NCBI GenBank assembly: GCA_902363335.1
Contig: CABIZV010000008.1
Location: 218,083-282,082, forward strand
Direction of reading: 5' to 3'
Origin: Enterobacteriaceae bacterium
Lineage (GTDB): Bacteria > Pseudomonadota > Gammaproteobacteria > Enterobacterales > Enterobacteriaceae
Length of the DNA: 64,000 nucleotides
Below are positions 41,712 to 50,950 of this stretch, piece by piece; position 1 is the first letter of the stretch; each line of letters opens with the position of its first letter. Below the pieces are notes generated by a model. The model made no database searches, was not told the origin of the DNA, and worked only from the letters and a program-made list of their open reading frames with translations. Made by a program: the position numbers and the translations under genes.

Positions 41712-42752
41712 TTACTTATCCGACGACGCCTGCCACAGATTCAACTGCCCGTCCGCGACATGCTTATCAATCTGCGCTAACTCTTCGCTTGAGAAATGCA
41801 GATTGCCCAGCGCCTTCACGTTCTCCTCAATCTGTTCCGGGCGGCTCGCGCCAATCAGCACTGAGGTTACGCGGTTATCTTTGAGTAGCCAGCTCAGCGC
41901 CATCTGCGCCATCGACTGGCCGCGCTGTTGCGCCATTTCGTTAAGCAACCGCAGGCTGCTTAAGTTGCTTTCGCTTAACATATTCTCCGTCAGACCGCGC
42001 GCTTTTTTGCCTTCCGTTTGCATACGCGAACCGTCGGGAATGCCGTTTAAGTATTTGCCGGTGAGCAGCCCTTGCGCCAGCGGGGTAAAGGCAATGCAGC
42101 CGACGCCGTTGTGCTCCAGAGTTTCCAGCAGTCCACTCTTATCGACCCAGCGGTTTAACAGGTTATAAGAAGGCTGGTGGATGAGCAGCGGAATTTTCCA
42201 CTCGCGCAGCAGCTCGACCATAGCCTGGGTGCGCTCGGTTGAATAAGACGAGATTCCGACATAGAGCGCCTTACCGCTTTGCACCGCCTGTGCCAGCGCA
42301 CTGGCGGTCTCTTCCATCGGCGTGCGTTCATCCACCCGATGAGAGTAGAAAATATCGACGTAATCCAGCCCCATACGTTGCAGGCTCTGATCGAGACTTG
42401 CCAGCAGATACTTACGTGAACCGCCGGAACCGTAAGGCCCCGCCCACATATCGTAGCCCGCTTTAGTGGAGATAATCAGCTCATCGCGATAGGACGCAAA
42501 ATCTTCCCGCAGCAAGCGACCAAAATTCTCCTCGGCGCTTCCCGGCGGGGGGCCATAGTTGTTGGCAAGATCAAAGTGGGTAATCCCGCAGTCAAAGGCT
42601 TTGCGTAACAACGCACGCTGATCGTCGAGGGCGTGAATATGGCCGAAGTTGTGCCATAGGCCGAGGGACAGCGCAGGGAGCTGTAAACCGCTGCGACCGC
42701 AGTAGCGATACTGCATCTCTTCATAACGGGCTGGGTTTGCTTGCCAGGCCAT
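41712..42752 (-). CDS. gpr: L-glyceraldehyde 3-phosphate reductase (YghZ)
   Basis: This 346-residue aldo-keto reductase of the AKR14 / potassium-channel-beta-like group reduces L-glyceraldehyde 3-phosphate and methylglyoxal with NADPH. Catalytic residues lie in FDLANNYGPPPGSAEENFG (Asp, Tyr), ELIISTKAGYDMW (Lys) and DIFYSHRVDERTP (His). The C-terminal cofactor region is VTSVLIGASRPEQIEEN. It matches E. coli YghZ throughout. Confidence 0.96.
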   Translation of the reverse strand: MAWQANPARYEEMQYRYCGRSGLQLPALSLGLWHNFGHIHALDDQRALLRKAFDCGITHFDLANNYGPPPGSAEENFGRLLREDFASYRDELIISTKAGYDMWAGPYGSGGSRKYLLASLDQSLQRMGLDYVDIFYSHRVDERTPMEETASALAQAVQSGKALYVGISSYSTERTQAMVELLREWKIPLLIHQPSYNLLNRWVDKSGLLETLEHNGVGCIAFTPLAQGLLTGKYLNGIPDGSRMQTEGKKARGLTENMLSESNLSSLRLLNEMAQQRGQSMAQMALSWLLKDNRVTSVLIGASRPEQIEENVKALGNLHFSSEELAQIDKHVADGQLNLWQASSDK

Positions 42753-42931
42753 AACGTCTCCTTTTCTTTTTTTAAAACGCTGTTCCTACCATACGTGGTT
42801 TCTACGACGATGCCCGTTTGGTCGATCACACGCAGAGAAAAACATGCCATAACCGCTTGCCTTTAAATAGCACTAGCCAGCGTTCAAAAAATCGCTATAT
42901 AATTTTGTATATAACGATTCGGGAGGGGATG

Positions 42932-43222
42932 ATGGATAACCATTTTGGTAAAGGGCTTATTGCGGGGATGAAGGCGCCTTATGCGGATAGCGCGCAGAAG
43001 GTTCTCGGTTTTTGTACTGACTATAAGCGCGGCTTCGTGCTGGGATTTTCACACCGCATGTTCGAAAAAACCGGTGATCGGCAGCTGAGCGCCTGGGAGG
43101 CGGGGATTTTGACGCGGCGCTACGGGCTGGATAAAGAGATGGTGATGGACTTCTTTAAAGAGCACGACTCGAGTACCACCGTCCGCTACTTCATGGCGGG
43201 TTACCGGCTAGAAGGGCAGTAA
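42932..43222 (+). CDS. yghW: YghW, DUF2623 protein
   Basis: This small protein of 96 residues matches E. coli YghW (NNHFGKGL, KRGFVLGFSHRM, KTGDRQLSAWEAGILTRRYGLDKEMVMDFF). No membrane segment is present and the function is unknown. Two ATGs in tandem (42929, 42932) follow GGGAGGGG; the second is better spaced. Confidence 0.92.
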   Translation: MDNHFGKGLIAGMKAPYADSAQKVLGFCTDYKRGFVLGFSHRMFEKTGDRQLSAWEAGILTRRYGLDKEMVMDFFKEHDSSTTVRYFMAGYRLEGQ

Positions 43223-43253
43223 ATCCGGGTGCGAGGCACCCGGCTGTAGACGA

Positions 43254-44120
43254 TTACGCCTGACGTTTATCTTCGGTGTTGGTATCAAAATCGCTGGCGG
43301 CGTGACGTTCGTGTAGCTGCTGATCCAGCGGGCCGTTAGTGCGGTTGACGATACGACCGCGCTTCACGCCTGGGCGGCTGGCAATATCCTGCGCCCAACG
43401 CACCACGTTCTTGTAGCTTTGCGCATCAAGGAATTCAGCCGCGCCGTACACATCGCCCAGCACTACGTTGCCGTACCAGGGCCAGATAGCCATATCGGCA
43501 ATGGTGTACTCCTCGCCCGCCACGTAGCGGTGACGCGCCAGTTGTTTATCCAGCACGTCGAGCTGGCGTTTCGCTTCCATAGTAAAGCGGTTAATCGCGT
43601 ACTCGATTTTCACCGGCGCATAGTTATAGAAGTGGCCAAAGCCGCCGCCCAGGAACGGCGCAGAACCCTGAAGCCAGAATAGCCAGTTCAGCGTTTCGGT
43701 GCGTCCGGCCGGATCTTTTGGCAGGAAGTGACCGTATTTCTCCGCCAGATACAGCAGAATGCTGCCTGATTCAAATACGCGCGTCGGCGGGGTGGTTGAG
43801 TGGTCGCTCAGCGCCGGAATTTTCGAGTTTGGATTCACTTCCACAAAGCCGCTGGAGAACTGATCGCCCTCGCCAATACGAATCAGCCAGGCATCGTATT
43901 CCGCTTCGCTCACACCAAGCGCCAGCAGCTCTTCCAGCATAATCGTTACTTTCTGACCGTTCGGCGTCCCCTGTGAATAAAGCTGGAGCGGATGATGGCC
44001 GACCGGCAGCTCTTTTTCATGCGTCGCGCCGGAAATCGGACGGTTGATATTGGCGAATGCGCCGCCGCTGCTTTGCGTCCACTCCCAGACTTTGGGAGGC
44101 TGATAGGTGTTCTCTGACAT
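43254..44120 (-). CDS. yghU: YghU glutathione transferase-like disulfide-bond reductase
   Basis: This 288-residue Nu-class GST-like protein shows disulfide-bond reductase activity with glutathione in E. coli. MSENTYQPPKVWEWTQSSGG is the conserved start, although the frame is open for 55 more codons. The thioredoxin-like half (LQLYSQGTPNGQKVTIMLEELLALG) and the helical half (YTIADMAIWPWYGNVVLG) are intact. It is divergent from gss, another glutathione gene, as in E. coli. Confidence 0.96.
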   Translation of the reverse strand: MSENTYQPPKVWEWTQSSGGAFANINRPISGATHEKELPVGHHPLQLYSQGTPNGQKVTIMLEELLALGVSEAEYDAWLIRIGEGDQFSSGFVEVNPNSKIPALSDHSTTPPTRVFESGSILLYLAEKYGHFLPKDPAGRTETLNWLFWLQGSAPFLGGGFGHFYNYAPVKIEYAINRFTMEAKRQLDVLDKQLARHRYVAGEEYTIADMAIWPWYGNVVLGDVYGAAEFLDAQSYKNVVRWAQDIASRPGVKRGRIVNRTNGPLDQQLHERHAASDFDTNTEDKRQA

Positions 44121-44420
44121 AATCGCTCGCCTTATTTTGCTGATGTGTTGAGGTAGTGAAGTGTAGCAGTCCTGGGTAAAAATCCGCACGGTCTGCGCGC
44201 TAACGCCACTTTGTGGCTTTGCTATCTGCGAACATAAATGCCACGGTTGCGCCTGTAAATACCTGTGGGCTCCTGCTGACATCATGGTGCATTTTTCAGA
44301 GGATTATTTTTCCCGTTAATAGGTCATCCTCGCATACACGGGTGTATGATTAATCCACTTTTGTGGAATTAATTTCAACGTACGGGTGAGAAAACCGCAC
44401 GGTATGTTTGAGGAAGATTC

Positions 44421-46286
44421 ATGAGCACGGGAAGTAGCAATAATGACGCCCCCTTTGGCACGTTGTTGGGGTATGCGCCGGGTGGCGTAGCAATTTACTC
44501 TTCAAATTACAGTAGCTTAAAGCCAGGCGAGATGCCTGATGACGCATCGTTTCGTAGCTATATCGACAACGAATACATGGGCCATAAGTGGCAATGCGTC
44601 GAGTTTGCCCGCCGTTTCTTATTCATCACCTACGGATTTGTCTTCACCGACGTTGGCATGGCCTACGAGATCTTCTCGCTGCGCTACCTGCGGCAGGTTG
44701 TGAACGACGCCATTCTCCCGCTTCAGGCATTTGCCAACGGTTCCCGTCGTCCACCGCTCGTCGGCTCGCTGCTTATCTGGCAGAAGGGCGGTGAGTTTAA
44801 CGAAACAGGTCATGTCGCGGTCATCACCCAACTGCTCGGCAACAAAGTGCGCATCGCGGAACAAAACGTTCTGCACTCGCCGCTGCCCGCAGGCCAACAG
44901 TGGACGCGCGAGCTGACGCTTGAGGTCAAAGACGGTCACTATATTCTGCATGACACCTTTGATGACACCACCATTCTTGGCTGGATGATCCAGACTGACG
45001 ATGCCCGCTACAGCCTGCCGCAGCCGGCAATCGCCGGAGAAGCGCTCAAGCTCAACGGTGCGCGTCTGGATAATCATGGGCAGTTCGAGGGTAAATGGCT
45101 GGATGAGCGCGATTCGCTGCAAAAAGCGTATGTTGATGCCAACGGTCACGTGATAAATCGCGACCCGTATCAGTATTTCACCATGACCGAAAGCGCTGAG
45201 CAGGAGCTGATTAAGGCGACCAACGAGATGCATCTGATGTATCTCCATGCCACCGACAAAGTGATGCGCGACGACAATTTGCTGGCGCTGTTCGACATTC
45301 CAAAGATCCTCTGGCCGCGTTTACGCTTGTCCTGGCAGCGTCGTCGCCACGACATGATTACCGGGCGTATGGATTTTTGTATGGATGAGCGCGGGCTCAA
45401 AGTTTATGAGTACAACGCCGACTCCGCTTCGTGTCATACGGAAGGGGGCTTAATCCTTGAACAGTGGCTCAAGACCGGCTATCACGGCAACGGTCACAAT
45501 CCGGCAGAGGACTTACTGAGCGAGCTGGTGGGGGCGTGGAAACACAGTCTGGCAAGACCGTTTGTGCACATCATGCAGGACAAGGATCTTGAGGAGAATT
45601 ACCACTCGCAGTTTATGCAGCGCGCGCTGACCGAGGCGGGCTTTGAGAGCAAAATCCTTTATGGCCTGGATGAACTGCGCTGGGATTCAGCCGGTCAGCT
45701 TATTGATGGCGACGGGCGATTGGTGAACTGCGTGTGGAAAACCTGGGCGTGGGAAACGGCCATTGAACAGGTCCGTGAGGTCAACGAAGATGAGTACGCG
45801 GCGGTGCCAATTCGTACCGGTCACCCGGATAACGAAGTGCGGCTGATTGACGTGCTGCTGCGCCCTGAGGTGATGGTCTTTGAACCGCTATGGACGGTGA
45901 TCCCGGGCAACAAAGCAATTCTGCCGGTACTGTGGTCGTTGTTCCCGAACCATCCGTACCTGCTCGATACCGATTTTGAGGTTAGCGAGCATCTGGCGAA
46001 AACAGGCTACGCCGTTAAGCCCATTTCCGGGCGGTGTGGCAGCAATATCGATCTGGTGAGCGGACACGATGGGTTGCTGACGCAAACCAGCGGCAAGTTT
46101 GTCGACAGAAAAAATATTTACCAGCAACTTTGGTGCTTGCCAAACGTGGCCGGAAAATATATTCAGGTATGTACATTTACCGTTGGCGGTAACTATGGCG
46201 GCACCTGCCTGCGGGGCGATGACTCTCTGGTCATTAAAAAAGAGAGCGATATCGAACCGCTGATCGTCATAAAAGATATGCAATAA
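44421..46286 (+). CDS. gss: bifunctional glutathionylspermidine synthetase/amidase
   Basis: This 621-residue cytoplasmic enzyme has an N-terminal CHAP amidase domain (catalytic Cys59 in MGHKWQCVEFARRF, His in NETGHVAVITQ) and a C-terminal ATP-grasp synthetase (from about 200; RMDFCMDERGLKVYEYNADSASC, GRCGSNIDLV, GGNYGGTCLRGDDSLV). It makes and hydrolyses glutathionylspermidine. The length matches E. coli Gss (619). Confidence 0.97.
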   Translation: MSTGSSNNDAPFGTLLGYAPGGVAIYSSNYSSLKPGEMPDDASFRSYIDNEYMGHKWQCVEFARRFLFITYGFVFTDVGMAYEIFSLRYLRQVVNDAILPLQAFANGSRRPPLVGSLLIWQKGGEFNETGHVAVITQLLGNKVRIAEQNVLHSPLPAGQQWTRELTLEVKDGHYILHDTFDDTTILGWMIQTDDARYSLPQPAIAGEALKLNGARLDNHGQFEGKWLDERDSLQKAYVDANGHVINRDPYQYFTMTESAEQELIKATNEMHLMYLHATDKVMRDDNLLALFDIPKILWPRLRLSWQRRRHDMITGRMDFCMDERGLKVYEYNADSASCHTEGGLILEQWLKTGYHGNGHNPAEDLLSELVGAWKHSLARPFVHIMQDKDLEENYHSQFMQRALTEAGFESKILYGLDELRWDSAGQLIDGDGRLVNCVWKTWAWETAIEQVREVNEDEYAAVPIRTGHPDNEVRLIDVLLRPEVMVFEPLWTVIPGNKAILPVLWSLFPNHPYLLDTDFEVSEHLAKTGYAVKPISGRCGSNIDLVSGHDGLLTQTSGKFVDRKNIYQQLWCLPNVAGKYIQVCTFTVGGNYGGTCLRGDDSLVIKKESDIEPLIVIKDMQ

Positions 46287-46289
46287 CCG

Positions 46290-46373
46290 TTGTAGGCCGG
46301 ATAAGGCGAAGCCGCCATCCGGCAATGTGCGTGGTCCCGCCGGATAACGGTTTCGCCTTATCCGGCCTACGTA
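46290..46373. repeat. REP/BIME element
   Basis: GTAGGCCGGATAAGGCG...GCCGCCATCCGGC and CGCCGGATAACGG...GCCTTATCCGGCCTAC face each other downstream of gss. Confidence 0.85.
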
Positions 46374-46424
46374 AAATATGCAGTCTGCAACAAACACAAC
46401 AATTAGACAGAAAAGGAAAATACC

Positions 46425-47606
46425 ATGCACGACAGGCGACTTGCCGTCCGCGCGGGCGAACTCAAGCCCTCCGCCGTTCGCGAACTTCTAAAGCACAGTA
46501 AACTGCCCGGCGTGATTTCTCTGGGAGGCGGTATCCCGGCCCCGGAACTTTTTGATACCGAAGGGCTGGCGCTGGCGGTGCAGAAGGTCATGAGCGAGCG
46601 TTTCAACGACGCGTTCCAGTACGGTTTGACCGAAGGCTACCCGCCGCTGCGTCAGGCCGTCAGTGAACTGTGTCAGGCGCGCGGTGTTGCTTGTCAGGCA
46701 GGCGATGTGTACATCACCTCAGGTTCTCAACAGTCGCTGGATATTGTGGCGCGCACGCTGCTCGATCCGGGCGATGCGATTGTGGTTGAGCGTCCGACCT
46801 ATCTGGCGGCATTACAGGTTTTCCAGTTGGCGCAGGCGAATATTCTAAGCGTTGATACCGATGAGCATGGCATGCTGGTGGAACAGCTTGCCGAGCTGCT
46901 GACAACGACGACCGTCAAAGCCGTTTACCTGGTGCCAACCTTTGGCAACCCGGGTGGGAAAAACCTCAGTGACGATCGCCGTCGCCGCCTGGTTGAGCTG
47001 GCGAAGCAGCACGATTTTGTGATCATTGAAGATGATCCGTACGGTGAAATCAGCTTTACCGACGACGTACAGCGTCCGCTGTATCAGCACGCCGTTGAGT
47101 TAGGCTGCGAAGACCAGGTGGTCTACACCTCTACCTTCTCAAAAATCCTCGCGCCGGGGATGCGCATTGGCTGGATTGTGATGCCGGACTGGCTGGCGCA
47201 GCAGACGGTGATCGTCAAGCAAGCCGCCGATCTGCATACCAATATGCTCTCGCAGGTAATCACCGCGGAATACCTGGGGATGAATCGTCTGGAGAACCAG
47301 ATTGCGCTTATCCGCGAAGATTATCGCAAGAAGTGCAATGCGTTAGGCGATGCGCTGGAAAGCCGTTTGGGTGAGCATCTGGAATTCAGTCGTCCAAAAG
47401 GCGGGATGTTCCTGTGGGCGCGTTTCCGCTATCCGTTCGATACCATGAAATGGCTGGAAAAAACGCTGGAGAATGGCGTGGTGTACGTGCCTGGCGAAGC
47501 GTTTTATAACGATAACCCGGATACCCGCACGCTGCGTTTATCCTACTCTACCGTATCGCAAGAAGGGTTAATGACCGCCGTGGAACGCCTGGCGAAGTCA
47601 CTGTAA
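46425..47606 (+). CDS. class I/II PLP-dependent aminotransferase
   Basis: This 393-residue fold-type I aminotransferase of the 2-aminoadipate/LysN-like group has VISLGGGIPAPELFD at the N-terminus, YGLTEGYPPLRQAVSELCQ, the PLP contacts VPTFGNPGGKNLS and IIEDDPYGEISF, and the PLP lysine in TSTFSKILAPGMRIGW. It lacks the GntR DNA-binding domain of MocR regulators, so it is an enzyme. The substrate is not identifiable. It stands alone, after a REP element and AAAGGAAAA. Confidence 0.88.
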   Translation: MHDRRLAVRAGELKPSAVRELLKHSKLPGVISLGGGIPAPELFDTEGLALAVQKVMSERFNDAFQYGLTEGYPPLRQAVSELCQARGVACQAGDVYITSGSQQSLDIVARTLLDPGDAIVVERPTYLAALQVFQLAQANILSVDTDEHGMLVEQLAELLTTTTVKAVYLVPTFGNPGGKNLSDDRRRRLVELAKQHDFVIIEDDPYGEISFTDDVQRPLYQHAVELGCEDQVVYTSTFSKILAPGMRIGWIVMPDWLAQQTVIVKQAADLHTNMLSQVITAEYLGMNRLENQIALIREDYRKKCNALGDALESRLGEHLEFSRPKGGMFLWARFRYPFDTMKWLEKTLENGVVYVPGEAFYNDNPDTRTLRLSYSTVSQEGLMTAVERLAKSL

Positions 47607-47651
47607 TCTCTCATGTTCCGCGCCATTTGCGGCGCGGAACGCTATCGGATA

Positions 47652-47741
47652 CTACTCCGGCTCAGCAATTCTATCGTCAAGCCACACAAACATCAGCGAC
47701 GCCAGAAAGACGGCGGCGAGGGTGCCAATAAGTAACCACAT
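47652..47741 (-). CDS. 29-residue single-pass membrane protein
   Basis: This small ORF starts at ATG 47739-47741 with a well-placed GAGGA eight bases upstream. The product starts MWLLIGTLAAVFLASLMFVW and ends LDDRIAEPE: one hydrophobic helix, then an acidic-basic tail. The MW start and the VWLD turn recall the CydX/AppX family of small cytochrome bd subunits (AppX has LVLVWLDPR), but there are no cyd genes nearby, and for so short a peptide this may be chance. Convergent with the aminotransferase gene. Confidence 0.6.
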   Translation of the reverse strand: MWLLIGTLAAVFLASLMFVWLDDRIAEPE

Positions 47742-47885
47742 AAGAAATTCCTCAGCTTATTCTTCTTATTATTGTGCTGTTCACAAACGTGTTCGATTTT
47801 TTCATCGTCGACATCACAGGGCCCAGTTAAAAATCAGACACGAAAATAAAAGTTTGTGGCCGTCAGTTCAACCCCAATTTTTTTG

Positions 47886-47910
47886 TGGTGGCGTCTCGCC
47901 TATGCCACCA
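47886..47910 (+). other. structured leader upstream of the ydeP-like gene
   Basis: TGGTGGC (47886-47892) pairs with GCCACCA (47904-47910) over an 11-nt loop, after a T-run. It lies about 125 nt before the ydeP-like ATG, in an otherwise gene-free 290-bp region, and could be part of a regulated leader. No known riboswitch consensus was matched. Confidence 0.35.
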
Positions 47911-48034
47911 GAAGGGCGCTATTGCCTAACCCGTTGAGCGTAGAAACCGCGTACCTCGTGAAGGGGAAATCATTAGATTCGGGAAATTGCTACCGTATTC
48001 ACCATTGAAATGGCGTACAGAATAAGCGGCAAAA

Positions 48035-50323
48035 ATGAATAATGGTGTTCCGGGTATAAGCGGTTATCAAGGCCCTGCGGGTGGATGGGGAGCAGTCAAA
48101 GCGGTGACCGCATCGGTATTTTCACAAAAGGCCGTTGCGCGCGATATTATCGCCATGTTCAGGATGAACCAGGTCAAAGGCTTTGACTGCCCAGGCTGCG
48201 CGTGGCCTGACCCCAGTCATCGTTCTCCCATGGAGCTGTGTGAAAACGGCGTAAAAGCCGTGTCCTGGGAAACCACCAGCAAGAAAGCTTCACCGGCATT
48301 TTTCCGCCAGCATACGGTGGCTGAGCTGTGGAATTACAGTGATTATGAACTGGAAAACATTGGCCGTCTGACGCATCCCATGAAGTATGACCGGGCGAGC
48401 GATACCTGGCAGGCCGTAGAATGGTCGGCAGCCTTTGCGGAAATCGGCGAGCGCCTGCGCAGCTATGATTCCCCGGAACGAGTAGAGTTTTATACCTCCG
48501 GTCGTACCTCCAATGAAGCCGCGTTTCTTTATCAGCTGTTTGCCCGTGAATATGGCAGCAGCAACTTCCCCGACTGCTCCAATATGTGTCATGGGCCAAC
48601 TAGCGCCGGGCTGACTCAGTCTATTGGCATGGGCAAAGGCACCGTTGAATTAGAAGATTTCGAGCATTGCGATCTGGTGATTTGCATTGGGCATAACCCC
48701 GGGACTAACCATCCTCGTATGTTGACCACGCTGCGTGAAGTAGCGCAGCGCGGGGGGCGCATCATCTCTATCAACCCGCTGGCGGAGAGGGGGCTTGAGC
48801 GCTTTAGCTTCCCACAAAGCCCGACCGATATGCTGAAAGGACAGTCCACCGTACTCAGCAATGACTATTATCAGGTCAAAATGGGCGGCGATGCTTCATT
48901 GCTAAAAGGGGTGATGAAAGCGCTGATTGAGATGGATGAAGCGAGAATATTGCTTGGCCAGGAACCGTGCCTCGACCGCGCGTTTCTGGCTGAGCACACT
49001 CATGGCTATCAGGAGCTGTATGACTCTCTGCATCAATGTCGCTGGGCGGATCTGGAACGGGATTCCGGCCTGACGCGGAGTCAAATGGAAGATTTGGCGT
49101 ACCGTTACGATAAATCCACATCCACCATCATTTGTTATGGCCTTGGGATCACCCAGCATAAAAATGGCACCGAGAACGTTCAGCAACTGGTGAACCTGCT
49201 GCTGTTGAAAGGCAATATGGGCAAGCGCGGAGCGGGTATTTGTCCGCTACGAGGCCACTCTAACGTGCAGGGTGACCGCTCGGTCGGCATTAACGAAGCC
49301 GCGTCGGAAGAGTTTCTACTGCGTCTTGAAGCCCGCTTTAATATCCGCGTGTCGCGCAAGCATGGTCGCTCAAGTGTTGAAAGCATTCGCGCCATTGAAC
49401 GGGGAGACGCAAAAGCACTTATCTGTATGGGCGGTAATCTGGCGGTCGCCATGCCGCAGCCGCAGCGCACGTTTGCCGCGATGAAAAAGCTGGATTTGCA
49501 GGTGCACGTCGCCACCAAGCTTAACCGCTCGCATTTGCTCATGGCGGAACACAATTACCTGCTGCCAGCGCTGGGCCGCACCGAACGTGATATGCAGGCG
49601 ACGGGCATTCAATCGGTGACCGTTGAAGATTCTATGTCGATGGTACACGCCTCGTGTGGCGCGCTGAAACCGGCATCGAAATGGCTTAAGTCTGAACCGT
49701 CGATTGTTGCCGAACTGGCGCGCGCGACCCTGCCTGACTCCCCGGTGAACTGGGAAATGATGTCTGCCAACTACGATTTAATTCGTGAGGCGATTGCCGA
49801 TGTGGTGCCCGCGTTTGCCCATTACAACGCGCGCATTGCAAAGCCCGGCGGTTTCCGTATGGATACGCCAGCATCACGGCGGGAATGGCATACCACGACC
49901 GGTAAAGCAAACTTTGTGGTGAGCCATCAGCACGCCGTTGAACGTGATAAACAGCCTGAAGATGCGCTGGTACTGGCTACGCTTCGCAGCCACGATCAGT
50001 ACAACACGACGATCTATGGTATGAACGATCGCTATCGCGGAATTACCGGACGTCGTGATGTGGTATTCCTGAGCCAGGCGGAAACCAAAGCCCGCGGCCT
50101 GGCAGAAGGGGATGTCATTAACATTCAGGCGTTGGATGATGATGGTCAGCCAAGCGCGACGCGCGCCATGTATGGACTGACCGTCGTGGTCTACAGCATG
50201 GCGGCAGGTTCAATTGGCGCCTATCTGCCGGAAGCGAATGTACTGCTGTCTCTGGATGCGGTAGACACGCAAAGCCTCACGCCTGCCTACAAAAGCGTAC
50301 CGGTGGTAATCCGTAAAGCCTGA
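48035..50323 (+). CDS. YdeP-type molybdopterin oxidoreductase
   Basis: This 762-residue FdhF/YdeP-family protein has the N-terminal motifs YQGPAGGWGAVK and GFDCPGCAWPDP, the molybdopterin-binding core (EFYTSGRTSNEAAFLYQLFAREYGSSNFPDCSNMCH, IGHNPGTNHPRML, PLRGHSNVQGDR) and the C-terminal dinucleotide-binding domain (SHDQYNTTIYGMNDRYRG). It resembles E. coli YdeP, linked to acid resistance, end to end at moderate divergence. YdeP-type proteins have no proven substrate. The sequence CPGC is not a standard four-Cys cluster motif. The gene is single, without a cognate electron-transfer subunit. The start lacks a strong ribosome-binding site. Confidence 0.9.
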   Translation: MNNGVPGISGYQGPAGGWGAVKAVTASVFSQKAVARDIIAMFRMNQVKGFDCPGCAWPDPSHRSPMELCENGVKAVSWETTSKKASPAFFRQHTVAELWNYSDYELENIGRLTHPMKYDRASDTWQAVEWSAAFAEIGERLRSYDSPERVEFYTSGRTSNEAAFLYQLFAREYGSSNFPDCSNMCHGPTSAGLTQSIGMGKGTVELEDFEHCDLVICIGHNPGTNHPRMLTTLREVAQRGGRIISINPLAERGLERFSFPQSPTDMLKGQSTVLSNDYYQVKMGGDASLLKGVMKALIEMDEARILLGQEPCLDRAFLAEHTHGYQELYDSLHQCRWADLERDSGLTRSQMEDLAYRYDKSTSTIICYGLGITQHKNGTENVQQLVNLLLLKGNMGKRGAGICPLRGHSNVQGDRSVGINEAASEEFLLRLEARFNIRVSRKHGRSSVESIRAIERGDAKALICMGGNLAVAMPQPQRTFAAMKKLDLQVHVATKLNRSHLLMAEHNYLLPALGRTERDMQATGIQSVTVEDSMSMVHASCGALKPASKWLKSEPSIVAELARATLPDSPVNWEMMSANYDLIREAIADVVPAFAHYNARIAKPGGFRMDTPASRREWHTTTGKANFVVSHQHAVERDKQPEDALVLATLRSHDQYNTTIYGMNDRYRGITGRRDVVFLSQAETKARGLAEGDVINIQALDDDGQPSATRAMYGLTVVVYSMAAGSIGAYLPEANVLLSLDAVDTQSLTPAYKSVPVVIRKA

Positions 50324-50950
50324 AGCTCTCCTATTGCCTGCGGGTAGATCCTGAAAATGGATCCATCCGTAGCGCCTATCTTTGTATTCTTCCACACAAC
50401 CGGAATACTTCGCCTGCGAGGTATTCTCATGCCTTTTTTGCCTGTTGCCGAATGACGGGCGAGAAACATTGTGTCTCCTCTATTAAGTATCAATCCTAAT
50501 ATTTCTTTGTCATCAATGGGTTATTTATTAATAGCCATTTCTGCAAGATCAATTTTGCGTATTTTTATATTATGAGCCTAAATTGATGTAGATCAATTTG
50601 GTTAAATGTGAAAAATAAGTTAAATAATGAAATTAAGCATGATCTTTACGAAAATTTACAAAAAGTAATTGAACTTTAGCAATACGACGAATTTATTATT
50701 TTTAGAATAATCCTAAAAACAGATTGTCTATTTCCTTGATCTATCTGTTTTTAATAATCTATTGATCGATCAAGGCGATCTATATTCACAAAACTAATAG
50801 ATGATAACTATCAATAGTAATTAATTGATCGTTTTTGACGATATATATCGGCTGCGTATATAATTAAACCGAATTGAGGGAGAGGGTTTTTAACATAAGG
50901 GAACATGGCAATTAGATAAAGAAAACCGAACCAGGACGTTGGGGTAATAT
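50324..50950. other. AT-rich gene-free region upstream of the fimbrial regulator
   Basis: Over 600 bp hold no convincing gene. The AT-richness and repeated TGATC/GATCA motifs are typical of silenced, H-NS-bound control regions of fimbrial loci. It contains an FNR box (50583-50596), a 12-bp palindrome TTGATCGATCAA (50762-50773) and an 8-bp inverted repeat CCTTGATC/GATCAAGG (50734-50741, 50768-50775). Confidence 0.6.
50583..50596. promoter_or_regulatory. FNR-consensus site
   Basis: TTGAT-GTAG-ATCAA is a perfect match to the FNR consensus TTGAT-N4-ATCAA, extended symmetrically by AA/TT. It lies about 355 bp upstream of the LuxR-type gene and 260 bp past the ydeP-like stop. Whether it acts on the fimbrial side is not known. 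Confidence 0.55.

Noticed and set aside
47742..48034. Molybdenum-cofactor riboswitch
   Set aside because: Some short stretches look similar (GCCACCAG, GGGCG) but the full conserved arrangement could not be traced.
50762..50773. TTGATCGATCAA as a second FNR site
   Set aside because: The half-sites are 2 bp apart; FNR needs 4. It is listed only as a palindrome.
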